From an uncultured Lachnospiraceae bacterium (GTDB taxonomy: Bacteria; Bacillota; Clostridia; Lachnospirales; Lachnospiraceae), in the NCBI GenBank assembly GCA_944376975.1, contig CALWEE010000030.1, positions 1 to 12,187 of the forward strand: a stretch of DNA of 12,187 nt, written 5' to 3'. Positions within the stretch are counted from its first letter, which is position 1. Each line of letters starts with the position of its first letter. Position numbers and translations under genes: made by a program. The notes beneath the pieces are model-generated. The model was not told where the DNA came from. It did no database searches and worked only from the letters and a program-made list of their open reading frames with translations. Positions 6,383-12,187 of this stretch are shown here, one piece after another.

Positions 6383-7108
6383 TCAAGCACCTCTTTCAAA
6401 TGTGGATACGGCTTCGGCAAGATGGATCTTGTTCGTATACAGCGCGGCTCCGAGTATGACGCCGTGGGCGTTCAGCTCCTGTATATCCCGGATATCCGAA
6501 AGAGAAGCGATGCCTCCGGATATGATCACGTCCATATGGGTCTTTTCTATAAATTCCCGGACGTCGTCCAGATGGGGGCCTCGGACCTCCTTGGCGCATA
6601 CCACGTCCGTATAGATCACCGTGCGTATGCCGGACAGTTCCGCCTGCTTTGCCAGGGTGATGACATTGAAATTGGTGATCTTTTCCCTGCCGTTGCTGAC
6701 GGCCATTCCCCGGTCCGCGTCAATGCCGACGAGGATCTTATCGGCTCCGAAGATACTGGCGGCTTCCTTGAGGAAACGGGGATCCTGGATCGCCTGGGTA
6801 CCGATGATGACCCGGGATACGCCCATATTGAGATAATTGTCGATATCTTTGATCGTGCGCAGTCCGCCCCCGTACTGGACCGGTATGGAAACCGTGTCCA
6901 CGATATCCTGGATCGTTTCGCCGTTGACGGGATAGCCCATGGACGCCGCGTCCAGGTCGATCAGATGGAGCATGGACGCCCCCTGCTCCTGCCAGTGCAG
7001 AGCCAGTTTTACCGGATCGTTGGTGATGATACTGTTCTGAGAATAATGCAGATCGTTGGGATTGACGGATCTGCCGTTTGAAATATGGATCGCCGCGTAT
7101 ATTTTCAT
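6383..7108 (-). CDS. hisA: HisA-like ProFAR isomerase family protein with altered active site
   Basis: A 241-residue TIM barrel of normal HisA length and clear HisA type: HLIDLDAA (48-55), [10 protein letters not shown] (61-70), QYGGGLR (78-84), VIIGTQAI (100-107), VGIDADRG (127-134), IYTD (165-168), [11 protein letters not shown] (196-206) and [12 protein letters not shown] (217-228). HisA normally isomerises ProFAR to PRFAR in histidine synthesis. Both phosphate-binding loops (GGG 80-82, SGG 197-199) and D130 are kept. The strand-1 catalytic aspartate (PAID in the family) is H8; the RDGT loop acid is A172 within CAKE; the SGW tryptophan is G140; and the VRLxQG loop is altered. The canonical reaction is therefore doubtful. 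AGGAGA lies 7 nt before the ATG. It follows hisB by 30 nt and ends 2 nt before the ATG of the HisF-like/HisIE fusion. Confidence 0.85.
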   Translation of the reverse strand: MKIYAAIHISNGRSVNPNDLHYSQNSIITNDPVKLALHWQEQGASMLHLIDLDAASMGYPVNGETIQDIVDTVSIPVQYGGGLRTIKDIDNYLNMGVSRVIIGTQAIQDPRFLKEAASIFGADKILVGIDADRGMAVSNGREKITNFNVITLAKQAELSGIRTVIYTDVVCAKEVRGPHLDDVREFIEKTHMDVIISGGIASLSDIRDIQELNAHGVILGAALYTNKIHLAEAVSTFERGA

Positions 7109-7138
7109 GACATCATCTCCTGTATGGACTTTAGTTGC

Positions 7139-7735
7139 TTAACTGAGGGCGCCCTTTGTTGAAAGGACGTCGGTGATCCGCCCATCCGGCATGAGAGCCA
7201 TGTCCAGGGCTTTCGCGAAGCCTTTGAAGGCGGCTTCGATGATATGATGGTCATTGGACCCGGCAAGCTGCCGGATATGAAGGTTCATCCCGGCGCTGTA
7301 GGATACGGCGTAGAAAAATTCCCGGACCATTTGGGTGTCCATGCCGCCTACCCGCTCAGAGGAAAAGGTCGGCTCAAAGGCCAGATACGGACGGCCGGAA
7401 AGATCCAGCGCCGTAAGGATGAGGGCGTCATCCATGGGCAGGATACACTCCCCGAACCGACGGATGCCTTTTTTGTCGCCCGCCGCTTCGCGGATCGCCT
7501 CGCCCAGGACGATGCCGGTATCTTCAATGGTATGGTGACAGTCCACATGGATGTCGCCTTTTACGGTCACGTCCAGGTCGAACAGGCCATGGCGGGCAAA
7601 ACTGTTCAGCATATGGTCAAAAAACCCGATGCCGGTATCGACGGACGCTTTTCCACTGCCGTCCAGACCGATCCGAAGGCGGATATCGGTTTCCGATGTT
7701 TTTCTTGTTATTTCAGCGATGCGTTTGTCCAACAT
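7139..7735 (-). CDS. hisB: Imidazoleglycerol-phosphate dehydratase
   Basis: A 198-residue monofunctional IGPD without the histidinol-phosphatase domain found in enterobacterial HisB. It dehydrates imidazole glycerol phosphate to imidazole acetol phosphate in the cytoplasm. The manganese-binding repeats are intact: GIGFFDHML (35-43), CHHTIEDTGI (66-75), HxxxR near 153-155, and NDHHIIEAAFKGFAKAL (161-177), with the C-terminal STKGALS. Its ATG follows the hisD stop codon directly with no gap, and a GGGGGA ribosome binding site lies inside the end of hisD, so translation is coupled. Nothing in the protein looks degenerate, which implies that its substrate, the product of HisHF, is made somewhere in the cell. 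Confidence 0.97.
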   Translation of the reverse strand: MLDKRIAEITRKTSETDIRLRIGLDGSGKASVDTGIGFFDHMLNSFARHGLFDLDVTVKGDIHVDCHHTIEDTGIVLGEAIREAAGDKKGIRRFGECILPMDDALILTALDLSGRPYLAFEPTFSSERVGGMDTQMVREFFYAVSYSAGMNLHIRQLAGSNDHHIIEAAFKGFAKALDMALMPDGRITDVLSTKGALS

Positions 7736-9037
7736 CTATTCCCCCTGTTTTTCAAAACGTACTTTGATGGAATTGGCGTGGGCCGTCAGGGATTCCGCCT
7801 GAGCGAACCGGATGATATCGTCTTTTACAGGCGCGAGGGCCTCTTTGGAATAATAAATGATGCTTGATTTTTTTATAAAATCATCAACGGAAAGGGGCGA
7901 GAAAAACTTGGCCGTTCCGTTGGTGGGCAGGACATGGTTCGGGCCGGCGAAATAATCGCCCAGCGGTTCGGAACTATACGCGCCCATAAATATGGCTCCC
8001 GCGTTTCGGATGCGCGTCATGAGCTCAAAAGGATCCGCGGTCACGATCTCCAGATGTTCCGAAGCGATCTCGTTGGCGATATCCACCGCTTCATCCAGCG
8101 AATCGGCGATCAGGATATAACCATAATTGTCCAGGGATCTTTGAAGGATATCTTTCCGGGAAAGCCGTGAAACAAAACCGTCCACTTCCCGGCTGACTTT
8201 TTTCGCCAGCTTTTCGCTTGTCGTGACAAGGATGGCGCTGGCCAGTTCGTCGTGTTCCGCCTGGGACAGCAGATCCGCGGCCACATAACGGGGATTGGCG
8301 GTTTCGTCGGCGATGACGAGGATCTCGCTGGGCCCGGCGATGGAGTCGATGCTCACAAAGCCGTAGACCGCTTTTTTCGCCAGGGCCACAAAAATGTTGC
8401 CCGGTCCCACGATCTTGTCCACTTTCGGGACGCACGCCGTTCCGAAAGCCAGCGCGGCCACTGCCTGCGCTCCACCCACTTTGTAGATCCGGTCCGCTCC
8501 CGCGATCCTGGCGGCCGCCAGAGTACCCGGATTTATCTTTCCGTCTTTTCCCGGTGGAGTGACCATGATCACTTCTGAAACGCCGGCCACTTTGGCGGGA
8601 AGGATATTCATGAGCACCGATGAAGGATAGGCCGCTTTACCGCCCGGGACATATACGCCGACCCGAGATAAAGGCGTTACCTTCTGTCCCAGGATGGAAC
8701 CGTCCGGACGGGAGTCAAACCAGCTGTACTGACGCTGCTTTTCATGATAGGCGCGGATGTTTTCGGCCGCCCGGGTGATGACGCCCATCAACTCTTCCCC
8801 CACCGCGTCGCAGGCTTCGCGGATCTCGTCTTCCGTGACTTTAATGGTCTGGGGCGTCAGGTCATACCCGTCAAACTGCCGGGTATAGTCAAACAGAGCG
8901 GCGTCGCCTTCCCGGCGTACCCGGTCGATGATGGCGTTGACCGTCTGTGTATATTGTTCATAATTATTGGGGCTTCGTTTTAAAAGATCGTCCAGAAGCC
9001 CGGATATCGTATCTTTGGATATATGGATCATTCTCAT
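7736..9037 (-). CDS. hisD: Histidinol dehydrogenase
   Basis: A 433-residue protein of standard length that oxidises L-histidinol to histidine in two NAD-dependent steps, the last reactions of the pathway. The family signature is visible: YVPGGKAAYPSSVLMN (129-144), GGAQAVAALAFGT (188-200), KIVGPGNIFVALAKK (208-222) and DSIAGPSEILVIAD (231-244). The zinc ligands Q259, H262, D361 and H420 and the catalytic pair E327-H328 are all present. The first ATG at 9037 has GGGAGG 8 nt upstream; a second in-frame ATG two codons later is less well placed. The gene follows hisG after 50 nt, the widest gap in the operon, in which I see no terminator. Confidence 0.98.
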   Translation of the reverse strand: MRMIHISKDTISGLLDDLLKRSPNNYEQYTQTVNAIIDRVRREGDAALFDYTRQFDGYDLTPQTIKVTEDEIREACDAVGEELMGVITRAAENIRAYHEKQRQYSWFDSRPDGSILGQKVTPLSRVGVYVPGGKAAYPSSVLMNILPAKVAGVSEVIMVTPPGKDGKINPGTLAAARIAGADRIYKVGGAQAVAALAFGTACVPKVDKIVGPGNIFVALAKKAVYGFVSIDSIAGPSEILVIADETANPRYVAADLLSQAEHDELASAILVTTSEKLAKKVSREVDGFVSRLSRKDILQRSLDNYGYILIADSLDEAVDIANEIASEHLEIVTADPFELMTRIRNAGAIFMGAYSSEPLGDYFAGPNHVLPTNGTAKFFSPLSVDDFIKKSSIIYYSKEALAPVKDDIIRFAQAESLTAHANSIKVRFEKQGE

Positions 9038-9087
9038 GGTGTCCGCCTCCCTAGTTCATTCTAATATACCATATTTTCAGGCCGCCA

Positions 9088-9723
9088 TCAAATCACTTTT
9101 TTCAACGCGCCGAGCAGCTGCCCGATCCGCTCGTTTTCCATCTTCATGCTCACCTGATTGACAACGATACGGGCGGAAAGGGGACAGATCTCTTCCAGCA
9201 CCTTAAGCCCGTTCTCTTTTAACGTGGTCCCGGTCTCCACAATGTCCACGATCACTTCAGATAAGCCGACGATGGGAGCCAGTTCAACGGAGCCGTGAAG
9301 TTTGATGATCTCCACGGTCTGATGTTTTTTGTGATTAAAATAGTCTTTCGCGATGTTGGGATATTTGGACGCCACGCGGATGAGCTGCTGATGTTCCAGA
9401 TATTCTCTGGCGCTTTCCGGCCCGCATACGCACATGCTGCATTTGCCGAAGCCCAGATCCATGACCTCGTACAGCTTCCTGCCTTCTTCCAGTATCGTGT
9501 CTTTCCCGACCACGCCGATGTCCGCGGCGCCGTATTCCACATAGGTGGGAACGTCGGAAGCTTTGGAAAGGAACATGCGGATCTTCAGATCCTCGTTGGT
9601 AAATATGAGCTTCCGCGTATTTTTGTCTTTCATTTCTTCCATATTGACGCCGATCTTTTCCAGAAGCTCCAGCGTCTTATAGGCGAGCCGGCCTTTCGCA
9701 AGGGCAAATGTGAGATATCTCAT
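9088..9723 (-). CDS. hisG: ATP phosphoribosyltransferase catalytic subunit, short form
   Basis: A 211-residue short-form HisG, which condenses ATP with PRPP to start histidine synthesis. It opens with [10 protein letters not shown], contains [12 protein letters not shown] (64-75), and carries the PRPP-binding loop [14 protein letters not shown] (160-173). It lacks the C-terminal ACT-like histidine-binding domain of long-form HisG (about 290-300 residues), so it depends on HisZ for activity and feedback inhibition, and hisZ is indeed next to it. The ATG overlaps the hisZ stop in an ATGA arrangement, with AGGAGG 6 nt upstream, which favours matched synthesis of the two subunits. Confidence 0.97.
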   Translation of the reverse strand: MRYLTFALAKGRLAYKTLELLEKIGVNMEEMKDKNTRKLIFTNEDLKIRMFLSKASDVPTYVEYGAADIGVVGKDTILEEGRKLYEVMDLGFGKCSMCVCGPESAREYLEHQQLIRVASKYPNIAKDYFNHKKHQTVEIIKLHGSVELAPIVGLSEVIVDIVETGTTLKENGLKVLEEICPLSARIVVNQVSMKMENERIGQLLGALKKVI

Positions 9724-10925
9724 GGCTGTCCTCCTTCTGTCACTTCGATCTTGGATGTGCTCCCATCCGGATTGACGCTCAATATTTCCCGGATATGGAA
9801 ACGTCTGGCGTAATCGGTGTAGTCCGCCGCTTTCATATCGGGCGCGAAAAGCGTCAGCTGTACGCTCCGCCCGTTGTCTCTGAGGATGGTCGCCAGCCGT
9901 ATGGCTTCCGGCCGGTTGGACGCCGGATAAAGGAGCAGGACGTCGGTTTCGGCCTGGGCGTCGGTCAGCTTCTGGCGGATCAGCGCGGTCAGGAGCTGAT
10001 CGACCCGAACAGCCAGACCCACCGCCGGGGCGGATTTACCGAACTTCTGCAAAAGGTCGTCATAGCGTCCGCCCTGGACCACTTCTTCCCCGGTGCCGTA
10101 CGTATAGCCGCGGAAGATGATGCCGGTGTAATAATCGTATTCCGTCAGCATGCCCAGGTCAAATGTGACGTACTTTTGAAGGCCGTACGCCCCCAGGATA
10201 TCATAAAGCGCCTTCAGCCGGGAAAGGGCCGAAAGGGCCGTGGGATTTTCCGTCAGTCCTTCCGCCTGGGCAAGGATGTCGCCGCTTCCGAAAAGCTTTG
10301 GAAGGCGGATGAGCGCCTCGTTGTCGGTCAGTTCTTCAACGCCGAAATAATTTTTGTTTTCAATGCGTTCCCGCAGTTTTTGCTCCGTTTCCGGGTCAAT
10401 GCCCGCTTCTTCGATGAGTCCTTTAAAAAAGCCCACATGACCCACATCGATCTGAAATTCGTTCAGGCCGGAAGCCCGGAGCATACATACGGCAAGGGCG
10501 GTCATCTCCGCGTCCGCGTCCACGCTCCTGTCGTTGATCAGTTCCGCGCCCATCTGGGTGGATTCCTTCATCCGGCCCTGAAGGCTGGAATTGTTGATGA
10601 ACACATTGCCTGTATAGGAAAAACGCATGGGAAACGTTTCGTCCTGAAAATATTTGCTGACGGCCCGCGCGATGGACGGGGTGATATCCGGCCGGAGCAC
10701 GAGCGTATTGCCCTCCCGGTCGAAAAATTTATACATCTGATTGGAAGGGACCGACTTGTCCTGGTTAAAGATGTCAAAAAACTCAAAAGAAGGCGTCTGG
10801 ATATCGTGGTAGCCGAACTGGCCCAGCACAGCCTTCAGCCGGGCCGTGAGCCGGTTCTTCCGCGCGCATTCGCTGTTGTAGATATCCCGGACGCCCTCCG
10901 GTGTATGTATCAGTCTTTCATTCAT
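9720..10925 (-). CDS. hisZ: ATP phosphoribosyltransferase regulatory subunit HisZ
   Basis: A 401-residue histidyl-tRNA-synthetase-like protein that assembles with short-form HisG and binds histidine for feedback control. It keeps the class II fold markers: TPEGVRDIY near the start, [22 protein letters not shown], and [28 protein letters not shown] in fragments across 240-300. The C-terminal about 90 residues form a small alpha/beta domain ([11 protein letters not shown] onward). HisZ rather than HisS is chosen because the gene heads a his operon, overlaps short-form hisG, and the HisRS histidine-binding signature (LVRGLDYY type) reads LTEYDYY. An in-frame start 15 codons further up exists, but that ATG lies within the operator dyad; AAAGGCGG positioned just before the ATG at 10925 fixes the start. 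Confidence 0.93.
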   Translation of the reverse strand: MNERLIHTPEGVRDIYNSECARKNRLTARLKAVLGQFGYHDIQTPSFEFFDIFNQDKSVPSNQMYKFFDREGNTLVLRPDITPSIARAVSKYFQDETFPMRFSYTGNVFINNSSLQGRMKESTQMGAELINDRSVDADAEMTALAVCMLRASGLNEFQIDVGHVGFFKGLIEEAGIDPETEQKLRERIENKNYFGVEELTDNEALIRLPKLFGSGDILAQAEGLTENPTALSALSRLKALYDILGAYGLQKYVTFDLGMLTEYDYYTGIIFRGYTYGTGEEVVQGGRYDDLLQKFGKSAPAVGLAVRVDQLLTALIRQKLTDAQAETDVLLLYPASNRPEAIRLATILRDNGRSVQLTLFAPDMKAADYTDYARRFHIREILSVNPDGSTSKIEVTEGGQP

Positions 10926-10946
10926 ATGTTTACCGCCTTTGCCTAC

Positions 10947-10976
10947 TTTATTCTGATAACGTATTATCAAGCTAAA
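10947..10976. promoter_or_regulatory. Candidate operator dyad of the histidine operon
   Basis: A 30-bp interrupted palindrome: TTTA-N3-TGATAA-N4-TTATCA-N3-TAAA, with both half-site pairs exact inverted copies. It begins almost at the predicted transcription start of the his promoter and ends before the hisZ ribosome binding site, the usual place for a repressor operator. Firmicutes his genes are known to be controlled by TrpR-family repressors (YerC/HisR) in some lineages; I cannot say whether this is that motif. As RNA it would form only a weak A/U stem, so DNA binding seems likelier. Confidence 0.6.
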
Positions 10977-10984
10977 CTTGTTTC

Positions 10985-11013
10985 ATTATACAAAGCCGCG
11001 GCGCGTTTGTCAA
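10985..11013 (-). promoter_or_regulatory. Perfect-consensus promoter of the histidine operon
   Basis: On the minus strand TTGACA (11013-11008) and TATAAT (10990-10985) match the sigma-A consensus at all 12 positions with the ideal 17-nt spacer. The -35 box overlaps the recU stop codon (TGA at 11012-11010). The spacer contains an 8-bp GC palindrome (GCCGCGGC, 10995-11002). The predicted start is near 10978, giving a leader of about 50 nt, too short for a T-box or a classical leader-peptide attenuator. Confidence 0.88.
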
Positions 11014-11558
11014 GCCGGATCTTCATATCCGTCCCTGGACAGCAAGTCTTTCTGTATGCCTTCCAGATAATTCAGCGTCAGGCCTTTACGGAAGATCTCG
11101 TATCCGTCGTCGATCTCGCTCAGCTGAAAATGTTTTTTGCGGCCCAGTTTCGCCCGATTCCAAAAGACGGCCAGATCTTTAAAAGGCAGATACATATACC
11201 GGCCGGCCGAGGTAAAATGGATCAGCAGGAAAGCGATCCCCCCCTGATCCTCAAAATCCTGCATGAACAATACCTGGTGCTCATGGATATTCTGTATCGG
11301 GAAAACATCCTTCGCGCACTCTTTCGCGTCAAAACAGACGGGTATGCCCTGGACGACGCCGATATAATCCACCGTACTTTTCTGGTCAAAATAGGCCAGG
11401 GTGATGTGACGGCTTTCTTTGTCGATGGTGATCGGTTTGATCGGCGTGGGGATCTTCTGGATCAGCGCCAGATCTTTTTTTCTGTATGTTTCGTTCGTCA
11501 GATTGATCATTTCTTCCAGTTCGGAGCCGCGCAGGCCCCGGGAATTCCATGTCGCCAT
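11010..11558 (-). CDS. recU: Holliday junction resolvase RecU
   Basis: A 182-residue RecU, the Gram-positive Holliday junction resolvase used in recombinational repair and chromosome segregation. It shows the family order: WNSRGLRGSELEEMINLTN (4-22), the KIPTPIKP block (35-42), TVDYIGV (62-68), CFDAKE (75-80), IHEHQ (91-95), QGGIAFLLIHFTS (105-117) and YLPFKDLAVFW (123-133). Active-site residues D64, D77 and K79 keep the D-x12-(E/D)-x-K spacing, but the usual Glu of FEAKE is Asp. It is shorter than B. subtilis RecU (about 206) because it lacks the N-terminal extension. The ATG lies 3 nt after the queG stop; an AGGAG element about 11 nt upstream, inside the end of queG, is the likely ribosome binding site. 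No terminator is seen after it. Confidence 0.93.
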   Translation of the reverse strand: MATWNSRGLRGSELEEMINLTNETYRKKDLALIQKIPTPIKPITIDKESRHITLAYFDQKSTVDYIGVVQGIPVCFDAKECAKDVFPIQNIHEHQVLFMQDFEDQGGIAFLLIHFTSAGRYMYLPFKDLAVFWNRAKLGRKKHFQLSEIDDGYEIFRKGLTLNYLEGIQKDLLSRDGYEDPA

Positions 11559-11561
11559 AGG

Positions 11562-12187
11562 TCATCTTTCTCCTGCCTGAATAGATGTTTCTTTGTCAAG
11601 GCCCAGATTCTCCCTTACGATCCGGGCGTTGCGCTGCAATATCTTTTTCCCCCGCCATCCGGCCGCGGTGGATCGGTATCGGGTATGGAACTCCCGGTTG
11701 GTCATGGAAAGCAGCGCGGTAAGGTCGACGGCTTCCCCGGTTTCATAACCGGCCGGGATGTGGGGATTTAAAGGGCAGACCTTCTGGCATACGTCGCAGC
11801 CGTAGATCTGCTTTCCAAGGGCTCTTTTTTCCCGATCGTCAAGATCTTCTTTTTTCTGGGTGAGATAGGATACGCACCGGTAGCTGTTTATCCCCTTTTC
11901 CGTAAGGGCGCCCCCTGGACAGGCTTTGACGCAGGCCTGACAGGACAGGCAGCGGTCAAACAGATCTAACTGTCCGTCCCGGCGCGGGGACATCTCCCAT
12001 TCCGCTACCGGACGGTCCGTGAGGATCAGGCCGATATAGCATCGGGATCCGAACCGGGCGGAATAAAACAGGCCGTTTTTCATGAGACGGCCAAGCCCTG
12101 CCCGTATGGCCACATGTTTTTCGGAAAAAGGCGAATCGTCCACGAACGGAATGAACTGACAGTCCGGCAGCTCTTTCTTTATATGTC
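11562..12187 (-). CDS. queG: Epoxyqueuosine reductase-like protein, C-terminal part (5' end outside the window)
   Basis: An open frame of 208 codons enters from the window edge without a stop or a convincing start; a GTG at 12143 lies inside the conserved domain and is not the start. QueG reduces epoxyqueuosine to queuosine in the wobble base of tRNAs, using cobalamin and two [4Fe-4S] clusters. Visible features are FVDDSPFSEKH, containing the family's conserved active-site Asp, then the AIRAGLG-x3-KN motif. A first ferredoxin-like set follows (C65, C68, C71, C75, counting from the GTG; CLSCQACVKACPGGAL), then C90 (YRCVSY) and a second set (C116, C119, C123; YGCDVCQKVCPLN). The C-terminal HEAT-repeat domain of E. 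coli QueG is absent, as in short clostridial forms. Related double-cluster proteins exist, so the exact substrate is an inference. Confidence 0.8.
   Translation of the reverse strand, partial: HIKKELPDCQFIPFVDDSPFSEKHVAIRAGLGRLMKNGLFYSARFGSRCYIGLILTDRPVAEWEMSPRRDGQLDLFDRCLSCQACVKACPGGALTEKGINSYRCVSYLTQKKEDLDDREKRALGKQIYGCDVCQKVCPLNPHIPAGYETGEAVDLTALLSMTNREFHTRYRSTAAGWRGKKILQRNARIVRENLGLDKETSIQAGER

Noticed and set aside
6378..6386. TTG start at 6386 for the HisF-like/HisIE fusion, overlapping the hisA stop
   Set aside because: The ribosome binding site AGAGGTG would be only 1 nt away from the TTG, whereas the ATG at 6380 has a 7-nt spacer.
9720..10925. Histidyl-tRNA synthetase (hisS) as the identity of the first his-operon gene
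   Set aside because: The HisRS histidine-binding signature is altered, and the gene overlaps a short-form hisG that requires HisZ.
10926..11009. His-operon attenuator with a histidine-rich leader peptide
   Set aside because: The leader is about 50 nt, with no run of His codons and no alternative terminator hairpin.
9795..11771. A 658-codon open frame on the plus strand, antisense to hisZ, recU and part of queG
   Set aside because: It lies opposite three well-supported genes, has no recognisable domain, and its composition is what the reverse complement of GC-rich coding sequence gives. I see no reason to treat it as a gene.

Overview
The window is a stretch of bacterial chromosome, most likely from an anaerobic, endospore-forming member of the Clostridia (Lachnospiraceae-like). 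The sequence basis is a YqfC/YqfD sporulation pair next to a 58-residue ribosomal protein S21, a clostridial-type RecU, a short-form HisG with HisZ, and strong AGGAGG-type ribosome binding sites with TTGACA/TATAAT promoters. Every gene I can support lies on the minus strand, so the order of transcription runs from high to low coordinates. No mobile element, tRNA, rRNA or CRISPR array is visible.

Read in transcription order: (1) 12187-11010, the 3' part of an epoxyqueuosine-reductase-like gene (queG) followed 3 nt later by recU (Holliday junction resolvase). (2) 11013-10947, a perfect-consensus promoter whose -35 box overlaps the recU stop codon, followed by a 30-bp dyad that looks like an operator. 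(3) 10925-5124, a tightly packed histidine operon: hisZ, hisG, hisD, hisB, a hisA-like gene, and a gene fusing a HisF-like barrel to HisI-HisE. (4) 5100-5002, a hairpin terminator entangled with one or two promoters for the next operon. (5) 4962-978, alaS and a membrane-anchored CapA-like protein. (6) 948-603, rpsU with its own promoter and a strong terminator. (7) 555-1, a sporulation pair yqfC-yqfD behind a sigma-E-like promoter; yqfD runs off the window.

The his operon encodes the first steps (HisG/HisZ, HisE, HisI) and late steps (HisB, HisD), with their catalytic residues in place. The middle of the pathway is abnormal. The HisA-like protein lacks two of the acidic residues and other active-site residues expected of ProFAR isomerase. 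No hisH is present, and the only HisF-like sequence is a shortened barrel without catalytic aspartates or phosphate loops, welded to the N-terminus of HisIE. hisC and a histidinol-phosphatase gene are also absent locally. Either canonical HisA/HisH/HisF are encoded elsewhere and these two degenerate barrels have a new structural or regulatory role, or the middle chemistry is done differently.

The CapA-like protein after alaS is a further apparent pseudoenzyme: the fold-defining blocks are recognisable but nearly all metal-site residues are replaced. These degenerate-but-conserved-looking proteins are the most interesting content of an otherwise housekeeping region.
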